Source: Udeniomyces pyricola | Lineage: Eukaryota; Basidiomycota; Tremellomycetes; Cystofilobasidiales; Mrakiaceae | Length of the DNA stretch: 64,000 nt | Assembly: GCA_039545295.1 (NCBI GenBank) | Contig: BCIK01000017.1 | Location: 496,001 to 560,000, forward strand | Direction: 5' to 3' | Shown: positions 46,198 through 59,200 of the stretch, in pieces | Layout: each line of letters opens with the position of its first letter | Position numbering within the stretch: the stretch's first letter is position 1 | The notes under the pieces: model-generated | Database searches by the model: none | What the model was told of the DNA's origin: nothing | What the model saw: only the letters and a program-made list of their open reading frames with translations | Made by a program: the position numbers and the translations under genes

Positions 46198-49100
46198 TTA
46201 CGCCGAGCCGTTAACGTTGCCGTTCGATTTTCCGTTGACCGCTGCTGGCGTCGTCGACGACTCCTGAAGGAAAGGCGCAAAGATGGCTTCGGGGTCCTTG
46301 AAGTTGTTGTGGACCACGTTGACGAGGTAGAACTCGTCCATGACACCCATGATGAGCTTGTGCGCCGGCGTCTCGGACTCGTAGAGCTTAGCCCATTGAC
46401 GACCGATAGACTGAAGAAAAGCGACGACAGAATCAACGGAAAAGGGACGCCGAGAAGGGAACGAAAAACGACAGAGGGTTAGCGTTGATTTGGCAGAAAG
46501 ATTGAGTTGACCACATGTATGTGTAACGAGGGAGAAAGACGAACAAAGGCCTCATCCTTCCATGCCATGAATGAGACAGCCTCAACGATAGTAGGCTGAA
46601 CGATCTCCTTTCCGGCTGTAAAAAGAAACAAACAGGAAGAAGAAAGACGTGAAAGAGGCCTCAGTAGATATCCATTGCCGCTTAAACGGGCTGTTACGGT
46701 AGCTCCCAGGATAACGACAGCAGAAGCCAAAGACTTACGGAAGACTCCCCACGTGACAGCATTGGGTCCCTCGCTGTGAGTGTTGGTTCGGAGATCACCC
46801 TGATGGTTGACAGCGTAGTAGGTGATGTGTGGGTCGCGCTCGATGCGGCCAACAAGCTCGTCGAGAAGACTCGAGCTGACAAAAAACTCAAGGTAAGCCT
46901 GGAAAGCACGAATGAGAGAGTGAACAGGTGTGAGGCGAGGTCAATAGCTGCTTCCAAAAATTTCAATTTCTGGCATGTTGATTGAGCAACGGAAAAGCCA
47001 GACGAGACAAGAGCGCCTACCTTTTGGTAAACGTATCCGTTCTTGGGTCCCCAACCGTGAGTCTTGTCGTCCGAGCGGGCCCCATCGACACTGAACGAAA
47101 TTCAAACCCAAAAGACAGCACCCAGTTAGGAGACATGACCATGTTTCTCATTCTTCTTATTTCACCCCTGCACCGAACACGAGGGGAACCGGATCAACTC
47201 ACGCAGGCTGCGAGTTGATCGTCATGAATCCAAGCTCGTTCATCTTGGCAAGCTTCTGACTAATGACGTTCATCTCTTTTGAAGGAGGTGCTTCTGACCA
47301 GGGCAAACTCGGCTATAAATTGAGCGAGAGCGAACAAATGTAGAGAATCAAAGAGAACTTAGCTGTCAATTCCACCTTCAACAACTCCGACCGACCAACA
47401 ATCCAAGTACAAAGGAACATCTACTTACGACAACGCCCTTGCAGAACCTAGAGAAGAGTGAGTAGATCTCTTGAAGCGACTGAGGCGTTCCCCAGTGCTC
47501 GAGGGCCGTCTCTCTGGACTGCTTAAGCTGAGCCTGGAGGTAACCATCGAACTCGCCGTAAGCCGGCGACCGCGAATCTCCCCATCGTCCGTTGGGGAAC
47601 TCGTCCCAGTTCTCGGCTAGAGACAAGAAAGGGCAATGAGGCGCACAGATGAAGCGTCCGTCAGTAGGGGGAATATGCCTCTGACCTGGTGGACCCAAGA
47701 GTCGACCAAAAAAAAAGCGGCAGGACTTACTTCTGCTGAGGTAAGACTTTTGACGGTTGCTCCAGAAGATAGGTCGAATCGACTCCTGTCGTCGGTTGGG
47801 AGTAAGGGACTACAAGGACACATACAACATCAATCCATCCAACAAACCACGACCGCGTGAGCTAAACCGAATGACAGACACGATATGGTATGAGGGATAT
47901 GTGACGCACCGGCGTCCAGGGCAGGGGGTGAACCATCTCCACCGTCGGAACGAGCCCAATCTCTTCGAGCAGCATCCTCGCACCAACGGCAAGGTTCAGG
48001 GTGTAGATGTGAAGGCCTCGGATGCCCTCAGGGCTCTCGACGATCTTCTTGCACATCTCGCCAACGAGTTTGGTGCCGACGGCTCGGACTTGCGAATCGT
48101 CATCCTTGACAGGGAGAAGAGCGTCGTAGAAATGTTGGGGGACCTGGATGTTCTCGCGAGAGACCCACTTGGTGAAGATGGAGTACGACTGGATTGGCAT
48201 GATTCCTGGTTGAGTGGAAATGCAAAGGGCGCCGGAAGGGGGGGGGGAAGGGGGATAGAAGACCCAAGATGCTGTCATAAGCAAGCGAACAGGGCGTACA
48301 AAACAGCCATGGTTCAGACGCGCTACCTACCTGGCACGATTGGGACCGTGATGCCCGCCTCTCGAACCCTCCGAACCCACGCGAGGAACAAATCAACGTC
48401 GTAGAACATTTGGGTGAAGATGAAGTCCGCGCCAGCATCAACTTTCTCCTTCAGCCACTGCATCTCCTGCCTGCGTCCCTCTTCGCTATCCCCCGTCTCG
48501 GGGTGACCTCCCGGGAAACCAGCGACCGAGATACAGAAGGCGTCACCGTGCTCGGCACGGATGTATCGGACAAGCTCGACGGCGTTTTGGAATCCGGTCG
48601 GGACTGGCGTCCAAGTGTCGGAACCGGCGGGAGGATCACCTCGCAAGGCGAGGATGTTCTGACATCCGTGAGCCTTGGCAGTCTGGAGGAAAGAACTCGT
48701 AGCATGTCACGTCAGAAAGAGTTTGAGGAGCTGAACTACTCGACTCGAGATGGCAAGGGTGCAGAGCGCGAGAGTCAGAACGCACGTTCAAGGCGGCATC
48801 GAGCTTATCCTTTTCGACTGGAGGGGTACGCGACGTCCAATGTCGAAACGTTGTGTCAAAAAGAAAGTCATAGGAAATGTCAACATTTGTTGTTGTCCCA
48901 AATCCCCCAGATCATGGGGAGAGTGGATTTCCGAATCAAAAGCTTTGGACGCACCACATGTGATGTGCATGACGGTCTCCAGGCCGATGTGTCCTTGGGC
49001 AACCTGGACCAGCGATGTGGTCAGATCGGAGGAGCGTCCGCCCGCGTTCCTGCAAAGAACCAACCAAGAATACGATCAGAGGCGAATTCCACAACAATGA

Positions 49101-49560
49101 TTCGGTTCCTGCATTCATTCTCTGCTGGAGGAAACCTATGACATGATGCCTAGTAGGCGAGACGATGGGGGCGAGACCAGAGACAGCGATCCAGGTAACA
49201 AGGCGGGTGGACCTCCGAACGGCGCGACCGCGACTCACCAAGTGATGTCAATGAATTCGGGGCCGAATCCTCGCATGCGCTCTATTCGATCGTACAAGTT
49301 CTGGAGTCCCTGTGCTGTCCGTGGGGGGAAAAACTCGAAGGACCACCTGGACAAGGTGCGAAAGCGAGCAAGAAGGCAAGCGAAAAGAAGAAGAAAAAAA
49401 ATAAGCAAGAGCAAGTATCGATCGGGAGGGGGCAATCGAGTTTCGGTATGGCCCCCGAACGCGAGGTAGATAGGTTCCCCCCCTCAAAAGAAGGGCCGAT
49501 AGCAACGTACCAGACTCGACCTTCCTTCTCAGCCTGCTGGATTTTCTGAGTGACCTTCAT
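46198..49560 (-). CDS. MTHFR: Methylenetetrahydrofolate reductase
   Basis: Reduces 5,10-methylenetetrahydrofolate to 5-methyl-THF for methionine synthesis, in the cytosol, with FAD. The ATG at 49560 opens a 17-codon exon ([17 protein letters not shown]). The catalytic barrel follows: [45 protein letters not shown]-type strand, [42 protein letters not shown] and [16 protein letters not shown]. The C-terminal regulatory domain, which binds S-adenosylmethionine in eukaryotic enzymes, contains the blocks [56 protein letters not shown] and [18 protein letters not shown]. It ends GNVNGSA before the TAA at 46198. Length and domain order are those of fungal Met12/Met13. About a dozen exons; the exon near 48.8 kb ([10 protein letters not shown]) is inferred from splice signals. 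Confidence 0.95.
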
Positions 49561-50329
49561 GTATGAGGGAGGACGATGGTGAGGGGTTGAGAGGGGGACG
49601 GGAGGAAAATCAAGGAAGGGGGAAGAGGGAAAGGGAGGGAGAAGACAGAGACGATGGTGGGTTCAAGAAAGAATGGGCCGATGGCTTGGGCTGATCCAAA
49701 CTGATTGATTCATCATGATGATGGGAAAGCTCATCCGCTCCCAAATTCGCAATCCATTCAAATTCTGATATCGGTCATACGCACCTCGATCGATCAGATC
49801 GATCATCCATCGTCTGGCAACATGAGCCAGTTCTCCACTTGTCCGTGCTCTATGGTTCCAGTTGGCTCATGACAATCATGACCCCGGCTGTTTCTCCTAA
49901 CTTGTGATACGTTTGAGTGAACTATCAATCTTGGCATGGTACGCACGATACTAAACCCATTCAGTCACAAACCAGACACGTATACAAGCATTAAAGCAAA
50001 AAAAGCATCGCGAGAACATGGGCTGATCATATGATGATACGCGAGCTCAGGTTCGTCGACCAAACAGTAAAGGGAGTATAAGCAACAAAGCCTTACATAA
50101 AGGCCACTTGTATGTGGGGCTGCAGAAAGGACCATGATCGGTAGGAAGGAACCAGGACGAGTCGAGGAATAAGGGAAAGGATGTCGGATGCGATGTGGAT
50201 TGTGTCGAAAAAAAAATGAAACCAGGATAAACACACAGAAAAAAATAAGAAGAAAAAAAAACGGTATATGAAACGTAAGACAAAACGAGCAAAAGTACGC
50301 TCTTTTGTGGAATAATGTGAATGTGCGAT
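49561..50329. other. Intergenic region (MTHFR promoter, septin 3' end)
   Basis: About 770 bases between two minus-strand genes. The part just above 49560 is purine-rich on the plus strand (pyrimidine-rich on the coding strand), as expected for a fungal leader. A short tandem GATCGATCAGATCGATC stretch lies near 49788-49805. No gene is recognised. Confidence 0.5.
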
Positions 50330-52786
50330 TTATCTGCGCCCCTGAGTGCCAGATCGCTGGTACGCGGCAAGTTGGTCCAGTTCGGCCTCGAGTGACTTGA
50401 TAGATGAATGAGCGGATTCTGATATGAAGAAAAGAAAAGATAAAGGCGTGACGTGGTTAGTGAAAAGAAGCGGTTTCTCAAAACCTAGCAACCACCAGCG
50501 AATCTCAAGTGGCCCAGAAGAGCCAACAAGGGATTGTAACGAACCAAGATCCTTGTTAAGTCGATCTCGCTCGGCAATAAGCTGTTGCAAAGTTAAAATT
50601 CGATTCCAAGTCAGTCATGACCTATGACCCAGAACAGACGAGAAATCCATACTCACATGTTGCTCCCATTGCCTGAACCTCGCCTCCTCCATCTTGACTT
50701 GCTCGGTAAACCTCTTCCTAAGCAGCTCCTCCTCCTCCTTGAATTTGGGGTTATCCAGCTTCTTGACCTTGGCCTCGCCAAACTTGCGGGTTTCCATCTG
50801 GGCCTGGCGGTAAGCTTCGTAGTGGGAGTCTTCGGTCGTCGAGATCAGGTCCAGCATATGCGTTCGGATGAGCAGAGATCGGAGCTTTCGGAAGTCACAA
50901 TGGTCCTCGTTGTCGACTAAATAGGGAGTGGGGGAGAAAATGAGGGGAAATTAGCCCCATCCACCATGACCAAACTACATGATTTACACAGGCATGGCCC
51001 AATACCGCACGCCGTCAATCTGAATCGTGTAAACATACCTTCAGCGACACCCCAGAGGTACTCCCTGCCCTTGACAGTCCTACCATCGCTCGTCTGGACG
51101 TCCGTAGTCGAACCAATAATGGAAAATGGCATAGCGTTGATGAGGCTTCGGGCGTGGTCGGCGGAAGCAGCATCGTCCTCCTCGATCGGGGGCTGGTAGA
51201 CCCGAATACCCTGGGCAGCAACTACTTCGCGAATCTTGTCAAGTCAAGGATGTCGACATTGAGATGGCCGATGGCCGAAACAAAAAACCAGGATTAGAAT
51301 CTCGATGCACAAGGAACAAGGGTGGCTATTTGCGCTGATAGACCAACGTACCCTTTGTTTGAAAGTCTTGAGATCCTCGGGTGTAATCGTATCTGCCTTG
51401 GCAACGACAGGGATGAGGTTCACTCGAGTTCCAAGTCGCTTCATGATCTCGATGTCCAACGGTTTCAGGCTACGATGGGTAACGGGAAAGGGTATATGCG
51501 ACGCGTAGTCCGACCAACGCGCCAGCGTATTCGCATAAATGAGCCTGCACTGGGCTCAATGTGAACACGAACGATGAGATGTGACTTACGTGTGGCCAGT
51601 AGGCCGAACAAAGTAGAGACACGCGTGAACACGAAGGTCCATCTTGTCCTCTCGCTGAGGCTGCTGCTCCTGTCGCATGTACATCTCGTGCTGATCGTCA
51701 ACAAACTCAACTATGGGTCCCCATCTGAATCAATCAATTGACCGAGTCAGTTTATCAAGATCTATCAGACACCGAAAGACTTATGTCAATCTCGAATAGA
51801 ATGGGGAGGGTAGATTGACTTACGAGTCTCGGTTGTTGACATAGTCGCCAAAGCCTGGAGTGTCGATGACGGTGAGCTTGACCTTGAAGCTCTTCTCCTC
51901 CAACTGCAGATCATGCCGAGCATGGCAATCGAGGATATAATGATGAGAATTAGAGGCAAGAAAAGTGGGTGACAAGGAGAGGGCAAGAGAAACCGAGTTA
52001 CATAGATCAGCCCAAGCTTCCCGCAGCGAGAGCACCAAAGTTAACGCGACGAGGTCGAGCGAGTAAAGGAAGGAGGGAAGAGCACGGACCTCTGCCTTGA
52101 TGATGTCGACCTCGGTCGTCTTGTCGAGCTGCTTGGCAAATCGCGTCTTGTGGTTCTTGGGCTGAGAGAGCTCGGTCGAAAAGAGAGTGTTGATGAGGGT
52201 GGTCTTGCCGAGTCCAGACTCTCCTGAGAGTCGAGAGCAGAGGACAGGAAGCGGGAGATGGACAGCATAGAGGAACAGGTGGGAAAAGGACGAACACGAA
52301 GGACAAGAGCCGATAGCTGAATGGTAAGCTAAGAGAAGCTTACTCAAAGCAACCACAACAGGCCAGAAGGATCATATATGAAGGGGGTGGGCAAAGCTGA
52401 CTGACCGACGACCATGAGGGTGAAGTGCTGTTGAAGAAGGGTAAGGAGAGCGGAGGGAAGTGTGGGTGAAGGGGGGGGGGGGGGAGTGGGAGATCTATCA
52501 GCTTCTCTCCTCTTGACTATCCGATTCATCCTCCACAGAGAGCAACGAGACTCACAGCACCCTTCTTAGCGACTATCTTGTGCCGTTGATTCGGGAGGCT
52601 GATAGGGATTGAGATTGGAGGGAGAATTGAGATGTTGAAGCAAGCGACACGGGAAGGTTGAACCAAAACGACAGAGGTCAGACAGAACCAGCGATCTCTA
52701 GCGGAGATGTCGAGCTTGAATGGGAATGTGACTGACTTGGCGATGCCAATGGCGCCTGCGGATGGATGGGATGATTGAACGGACAT
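50330..52786 (-). CDS. CDC12: Septin, CDC12 class
   Basis: GTP-binding cytoskeletal subunit that polymerises into filaments at the bud neck or septum. The ATG at 52786 gives [20 protein letters not shown], typical of the CDC12 N-terminus, followed by [19 protein letters not shown]. GTPase motifs: G1 [10 protein letters not shown]3 DTPGFGD, G4 AKAD. Septin blocks follow: [56 protein letters not shown] and [18 protein letters not shown]. The region after TETRKFGE-like [20 protein letters not shown] is the septin-unique element, then a C-terminal coiled coil ([20 protein letters not shown]). About ten exons. The G1 loop is split by an intron between VVG and ESGLGKTT. Class assignment rests on YFxRPTGHxLKPLD and [12 protein letters not shown], and is firm within the Cdc12 group. 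Confidence 0.95.
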
Positions 52787-53343
52787 GATGGGATGGATGG
52801 AAGGTAGTGGGATGGGATGGTGGGTGAGCAGAAGGCAGGTCGACTGGCTGTGTGTATGGAAGGAAGGGAGGAGATGGGCATGGCCAAAGGGGCTGTTTCT
52901 GTTTCCCCTTGTGTGTGTTTGGCTAGCTGCTGGGGACGCCTGCGCCATAACGGCTCAGCTTGAGTTCTCTATCACGATTGCATGCATGTACTCTACTTGC
53001 CACCTCGATTCTTACTATGTCTGTCTGACTTTGATCTCACTCTGTCCAACAAGACGGCTTCTGATGGTGTACTAGCTCAATGACCGATGCTCGACAAGCT
53101 GGAAAGTGTAGTTCAGCGTTCATGGGCGATTCGGGAGGCGTCCGCTAATCAAACACCAAAATCCGGCACGTGTACTTGGTTCTGCCTGGATTCCAGAGTG
53201 GCAAGCGCTAGGCGCGCTCAGGCGCGCTCTCTCATCTTGACCTCGCCTTCCTCCCAACCTCTTGCATTCTTCTTCTCCCTTCCACTTCCACATCAACATC
53301 CCTCCCTTCCTTCCTGCACATCGAATCCCACCCATTCCTCATC
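52787..53343. other. Divergent promoter region (septin / aldehyde dehydrogenase)
   Basis: About 560 bases between two divergent start codons. The part near 53230-53343 is strongly CT-rich on the plus strand, directly before the aldehyde dehydrogenase ATG. A GGCGCGCTC-type repeat (AGGCGCGCTCAGGCGCGCTC) lies at 53212-53231. No specific transcription factor is assigned. Confidence 0.5.
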
Positions 53344-55734
53344 ATGCCCGCCTCTGTCCAGACCACCATCTCTCCAATCGATCAGAAGCCAGCCGCGACC
53401 CGTGATCTCCTCTCAGCTCAAGAGGTACCTCATCCCATTTCAATCAATGCTTATGACGTCCTATACCAACCCACCCTTTGCCGTTTGGATCACTCATCAT
53501 TACTTTGCTTCCCTCNCACCTCTTTTTTTTTTTTTTTTTCTTCTGCTCTTTGCAAATATACCTCAACAGCTCGATACCGTCATCTCAACAGCCGTCAAAG
53601 CTCAGAAGAGCTGGAAAAAGGTCTCGCTCGATGAGCGAGTCGCCATCGCCGAAAAGTTCCTCGTCCGTTCAAACAATCAATCATCGTCTCCCTCTCGCAT
53701 TCCTTTTTGGACGGATTTCTTCGTCTTCTTCTTCTTAAATTGCCATACCATCTTTTCGCATCGTCTCACACGCCATTTCTTTCCTCGTTCTCTTGATCTT
53801 TTGCCTCGATAGACTGAGTTTGAAGCCCTCAAGGAGACGATCGTGCCCGAGTTGACCAAGGAGATGGGTCGACCCATCTCCCAAACCGCCTACGAAGTCG
53901 CCGGCACGCTTGACCGGGCCCGACACCTCATCGCCATCGCCAAGGATACTCTCAAGGACGTTCCTGCTCCGGAGAAGGATGGATTCACCCGGTTCCTTCG
54001 CAAGGAACCGCTGGGAGTCGTTGCTCTCATCTCGCCTTGGGTAGGTCTTACATCATGTACTCCGTGATTGGCGTTCCTTGGTGACTGCGGCGGAATCGAC
54101 CTGACTCTTTCTTACCCCTGCCTCCCATTTTCATCTACGCTTAGAACTACCCTTACCTCTGTCTGATCAACTCAATCATCCCCGGTCTTCTCGCCGGAAA
54201 CTCTCTCCTTCTCAAACCATCGCCTCAAACGCCGTCTCCTGCCTCTCGTCTCCAAGAAGCTTTCCTCTCCGCCGGCCTTCCCGCGGACGTGCTTCAAGTG
54301 CTCCACCTTTCCGAAGCCGACACGGGCAAGCTCGTGGCCGATAAGCGCGTCGCCTTCGTCTCCTTCACCGGAAGCGTTAAGGGCGGCAAGTGGGTCGACC
54401 AAATGGCGAGTTCGGGCGAAGGGTTCAAGGGCGTCGGGCTCGAATTGGGTGGCAAAGATCCCGCGTACGTCAGGCACGACGCCGACATCGCTTATACCAG
54501 CGAGCAGCTCGTCGATGGTGCCTTCTTCAACTCGGGCCAATCATGTTGCGGTGTTGAGAGGATCTACGTCCACGAGGATGTCTTTGATGACTTTGTCACC
54601 AAGTTTGTCGATCTTACCAAAGTGAGTTTAGCGGCTTTCGTCGCCTTTCTCACTAGACGATTTGTTCATGTCTTCCATTCTATCCCCTCGGCCCAAAGCT
54701 CACCATGCCCTGTTTCTTTCTCTCTTTCTCGCTTGTCTTTGTGTAGAAATACGTTCTCTCTAATCCGCTCTCGGAGTCCACGACGCTCGGTCCCGTCATC
54801 TCCCTTGCTTCAGCCGCTCGTATTCGAGCCCAAGTAGCTGCTGCCGTGTCCGCTGGAGCGAAGCCCCTGATTGACGCCGCCAAAGACTTTCCGGAGGCCA
54901 AAGAGGGCACGACCTACGTCGCCCCCCAGGTACTCGTCGATGTTACGCACGAGATGGACGTTATGATGGAAGAAACGTTTGGACCCGTCATTGGTATCAT
55001 GAAGGTGCGATCGATCTGCATATAACCAGATCGAACTATTCTGGTTTCTTTAAGTTGTCGTCTTTCCTTGTCGCTAATGGCAGCTGGCACATGTCTGTGT
55101 ATCAACTTACCTCTCTAGGTCAAATCCGATGCTGAGGCTCTCGAGAAAATGAATGACTCTCCCTATGGTCTCACCGCTTCCGTCTGGACCTCACCTACTG
55201 ACGCCAAGTCCATCGAGGCTTTCCACTCTCTCTCGGAGGAACTCGAAAGTCAGTCTCCCTCCCATTTTTATTTTTTTGTTCTTCTTCTTTCTCGGCATAA
55301 AATGCTCATTCAAATTCACACTTTGTCATTCGATACTCATCCATCAATCCCTTTACATCTGAACTGTGTATCACAGCTGGTACCGTCTTCTTGAACCGAT
55401 GTGACTGTCTTGATCCGGCGCTCGCTTGGACAGGTGTCAAAAACAGTGGACGAGGCGTCTCTCTCAGTCCCTTCGGTACGTCTTCTGTCTCCCCCTCACG
55501 TTTTTTTTTTTTTTTTTTTTTTTTTTCACATCACCCTTCCTCTACATCTTCGTGCCCATCGATTGTGACTTGTCCGATTCCAACATTTCACCATCCACCG
55601 GGTTTGAGTAAGACACTGACCACTTTGCATCTTTCCACTGATTTTCCTCACACTTTCGCTTGAACTATCGTTGTCGTACAGGCTTCGACCAGCTTACTCG
55701 GCTCAAGTCTATCCACATGAAGGAAAAGCTTTAA
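53344..55734 (+). CDS. Aldehyde dehydrogenase family protein
   Basis: NAD(P)+-dependent oxidation of an aldehyde to the acid. The ATG at 53344 opens MPASVQTTISPIDQ. The NAD-binding region includes PLGVVALISPWNYPYLCLIN, AGNSLLLKPSPQTP and the FTGSVKGGKWV loop; the general base lies in GVGLELGGKDPAYV (the E of LELGGK), and the nucleophile in FFNSGQSCCGVERIYVHED. The phylogenetically common ETFGPVIGIMK follows, and the C-terminal motif is TGVKNSGRG. It ends KSIHMKEKL with TAA at 55732. About nine exons. The pattern GQSCCGVERIYVH and ERLxxKDPAYV is that of the fungal/bacterial group that includes succinate-semialdehyde-like and related ALDHs; the substrate cannot be named. Introns contain long T runs (26 T at 55501-55526) and an N at 53516. 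Confidence 0.92.
55501..55526. repeat. 26-nt T homopolymer in an intron
   Basis: An uninterrupted T run in the last large intron of the aldehyde dehydrogenase gene. It is not coding. Confidence 0.9.
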
Positions 55735-56276
55735 GTTGGAGCAGGCAGACCTTTGTGCCAGATCATATGTATCCCTTCAATCTCTTCGGATATCATGACC
55801 CGTGTGTGCTCTTCAAGAACGACACCCAGGCTTCATCGGGATGAGACATGGCCCACAATCAGGCCAGGTTCAGGACGAACGGTCATAGAATCGGAAGAAT
55901 TACAACTAGAAGACCCAGGCAGATAAAGCAGACCGAAACCGAGAGACGTAAAGGCACAGGTAGTTTGGAACTAGGCGCGGGGATCAGAGGAACTGGGTAG
56001 ATTGAAGGCCTACGAGGCGAGCAAAGGCTACAACCAACAAAAACATGAAGTCCAGAAGAAAGAGAGTACGCGAAAAAACCGAGTAATGGACTAGCTACAT
56101 AAAATATCAAAAAATTGGCGAGGCAAACTAGGATTTGAGTGAGACGTATTGATATGAAATAGAGAGAGAAAAACTAGGAATTTGAGTATGATCAGCAGTC
56201 AAGGATAACCTCTGCCCCGTCGCAAACCCCCNCNCCCCCCCCCCCTTCCCACTCCTGTGTCTTTCGTTGCTCTCAG
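55735..56276. other. Convergent 3' region
   Basis: About 540 bases between the stop codons of the aldehyde dehydrogenase (plus) and the FHA-domain gene (minus). It includes a C run with two N at 56232 and 56234. A minus-strand open frame at 55883-56110 has no recognisable content. Confidence 0.55.
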
Positions 56277-59200
56277 CTACAACTCTTCCCATCCGAGCGA
56301 GGCCAAGGCAGCAACTGTAACGATCGATCCCACAAGAGCACCGGTGATGTAGTCTACATACCGGGAGCGCTTATGAGGCGGCGGCAATGAGGACACCGAA
56401 TCAATCATTGCTTGAGTTGGTGTAACCGCTTGGCTAGGACCGGTTGGTTCGGCGGGCGTAGCGATGTTTTCCAGGTGATCATCCTCGTCCTGGCAGGATC
56501 GCTTTCGTTTGCCCAGGAATGAAACGCTGTTAGAGTCGAGATCGATGTGTACGTCGTCAGTGAATGTCTTCAGGGCCAAGGATGGCTCTTGTTCAGGTCG
56601 AGGGGATGAATGGTCGATTGTCGGTAGCGGCTGTTTCAGATGAAGAAGTCGATGAGCATCAGTACGAATCTCGGAAACTAAACTTGACAGCGATGGGATT
56701 TATCTGACACATACTGGTGAAACCGTAGTGGGCTCTTGAGCCTCAATGTTATCCTGACAGTTGTTGGCTCCAAACTCTTGTACCTGACTGTCCATAGCGT
56801 TAAGTTGTCCTTGGTCTGGGACGTCGATGTTTGTCGCGAGCCTGACCTTCTGCCCCCACTGAGCGACGAGATTCGTCATGAGCTTCTCTCCCTGAGCTTC
56901 CAACTCGCCATTGAGGCGGGATTGCGCAACACGAGCGTCAAGCATTCGCCGCATGGGTGCCTGCTCCACCTCTTCGGCCGAATCACACAAATTGCTCGTC
57001 GAATCGCTTGCCGCTACAATGGACCGGGATTCTGAAGGATCTTCCCCCTCATCTTGGCTGTTGTGGCTGTGCTGATCTTTGTCTGCGGCTTCTTCATCAG
57101 ATTCGAGGCCAGGGGACTTTTGCGGGTCCAGTGTTTGCGAAATAAGATCCATGCAGGCCTTCGCGCCAATCTCGTCAAGAAGGGAGGAGTCGGGCGAGGC
57201 ATGATCGACTGCACTGGGTGATGCTGATGACGACGTCACGCTTGATTCGGCGTCCGAGCCTAGTTGATAGGTGAGTGTCTCGTCGTCGATGACGATGGGC
57301 TTTGTGACGTTGCAAAGGAGCAAGAGATTGGACGATTTAGGCCGGAAGCTAGGAGTTTGAGGCAAGTAAATGGGCGATATAGGTGAAGAGACAGGCGAGC
57401 GATCAGTGGTAGTGGGAGAGAAAACAGGCGTAGTAGGCGGGAAATGAAGCGAGGCAGGCGATGTAGGCGAGGCAGACGAGTACATAGGCGAGATAAGCGA
57501 GTAGTCAGGCGAGTCGGCGTATTCGCCAGGTTCTCCTGACAAGGATTGGACTTCATCCATTTCGCCAGTGATTACGATGCAGTCATCTTCCACCACTTTA
57601 GCAAGTAGCTTCTCCTTATCGTCGACCTCGTCCTGAATGGCCTGGTGGTCGTTGTCCGAACCTAGTACGGCCTTTTCGTCGGGGTAAGCTAACGCCTGAC
57701 TCTGAGCATCGTCCTCGGCCAGGCGTCGCTTAGCAGCGAGGTCTAGAAGCTTGAGCCTTCTGATCTGACTTGCGCTCAGCGCTGGCTCCAAACAACCTTG
57801 TCGGATGTCATCGATTGCGGCCTTGACAACGATCGTGCGAGCTTCTTCTGGTGGCCCGTCGTCCTCGTCCTCAACATCACTGATTTTGGCTGAGCAGGCG
57901 ATGTCGTCTGATGAAAGCATATCAAGGTACATGTCTGTCAAGCCATAGCGACCCTCATGAGCCGGGAATGTGTTCGAGTGGGGAGTGCCGAGGTCGCAAG
58001 CAATATTTTCAGAGTACTTGAGGGCCGGAAGAGATAACGTGGTGAAAGTCCTTAGCGGTCGAACCGCTGGTGATGTGTGAGGAGGAGTCAAAGCCAGCGA
58101 CGACGTGGTAGAGGAGCGGTTTCCATAAGAGAAGCTGGACGTAGTCCATCTGATAAAACAAGAGGATAAGAAAAGTTTAAATGTCCGAAGAACATCACGG
58201 CGATGTTAGTCTCGCAGATACTCACCTCTTTCGGATAGAGACATTGAGTCGGAGAGCATAGTTGATCTGGCGAGAAAGTGTCAAGTTGTCCAAATTAAGT
58301 CGGTGCGCCGATGTGGTCTTCCAGGTCATCACATGCGCATGTACTCACAACACCCTGCTTGCAGATATCCTAAGGAAATCGAAAGGTTTATTCCATGTCA
58401 GACTAGCACATCCGCAGAACACAGAGATCTGCACAAGTAGCCAACGCTTACTCTGCCAAGGACGATACTAGAACAAGGTACAACAGGGGAAAATCAGCAC
58501 AAGTTTTTTTCAAACATTGAGTCAACATGGGCTCAAAGAAGCGTCGACGTACCTGTCACCGTCGTTTAGTGACATGGGCACAAAGGGGAGGACGCGTTGG
58601 ACCCCGATGGTGGTGCCATGTGTTGAGTCTTGATCAGAATGCCAGAACCAGCAGGACTCGCAGAGTAAGCATTATGTCGGGTCAGTCGCACGATATGACC
58701 AAGGGTATGTGACCATACCTTGGTCTTCTATCTCGACCTGATGAGCAGGGGAAGCCAAGAAGGTGAGCCGATGATATCAGTATCTTCCGGTCGAGTCAAG
58801 GCCGCCCGGAAACTTAGTGGTTGCACGCACCCTGCCATTCTTGAATTTGAGCTGTGCGTGCGCTTTGGAAACAACTGAGCATCGAAACTCGCCACTAGCT
58901 GGGCTTGGTTGATCTATCGAGCTCGAGGCTCGTCCGAGAACGACGGTAGCGCCTTCATGAGGTAGACAGAGCACCTTTGTAGGCTGGACGCAGATGCTAT
59001 TCGGGTGCGAATTTGCCCCATTCGAAGAGTCGATTGTGTAGAGAGAGACCTCGTAGCCAACTATCGGAAAGGTTCGGCCAAGGTCGAACGTCAGCAAAGG
59101 CGCGTACAAGTCGGCCCAGGAGAAACGATTGAAACAAAGAGGACAGTCGGGGGATAGAGATCCGCAGCGAGAGGGGCCAAGTCGTTGTTGCTTCTGCCGT

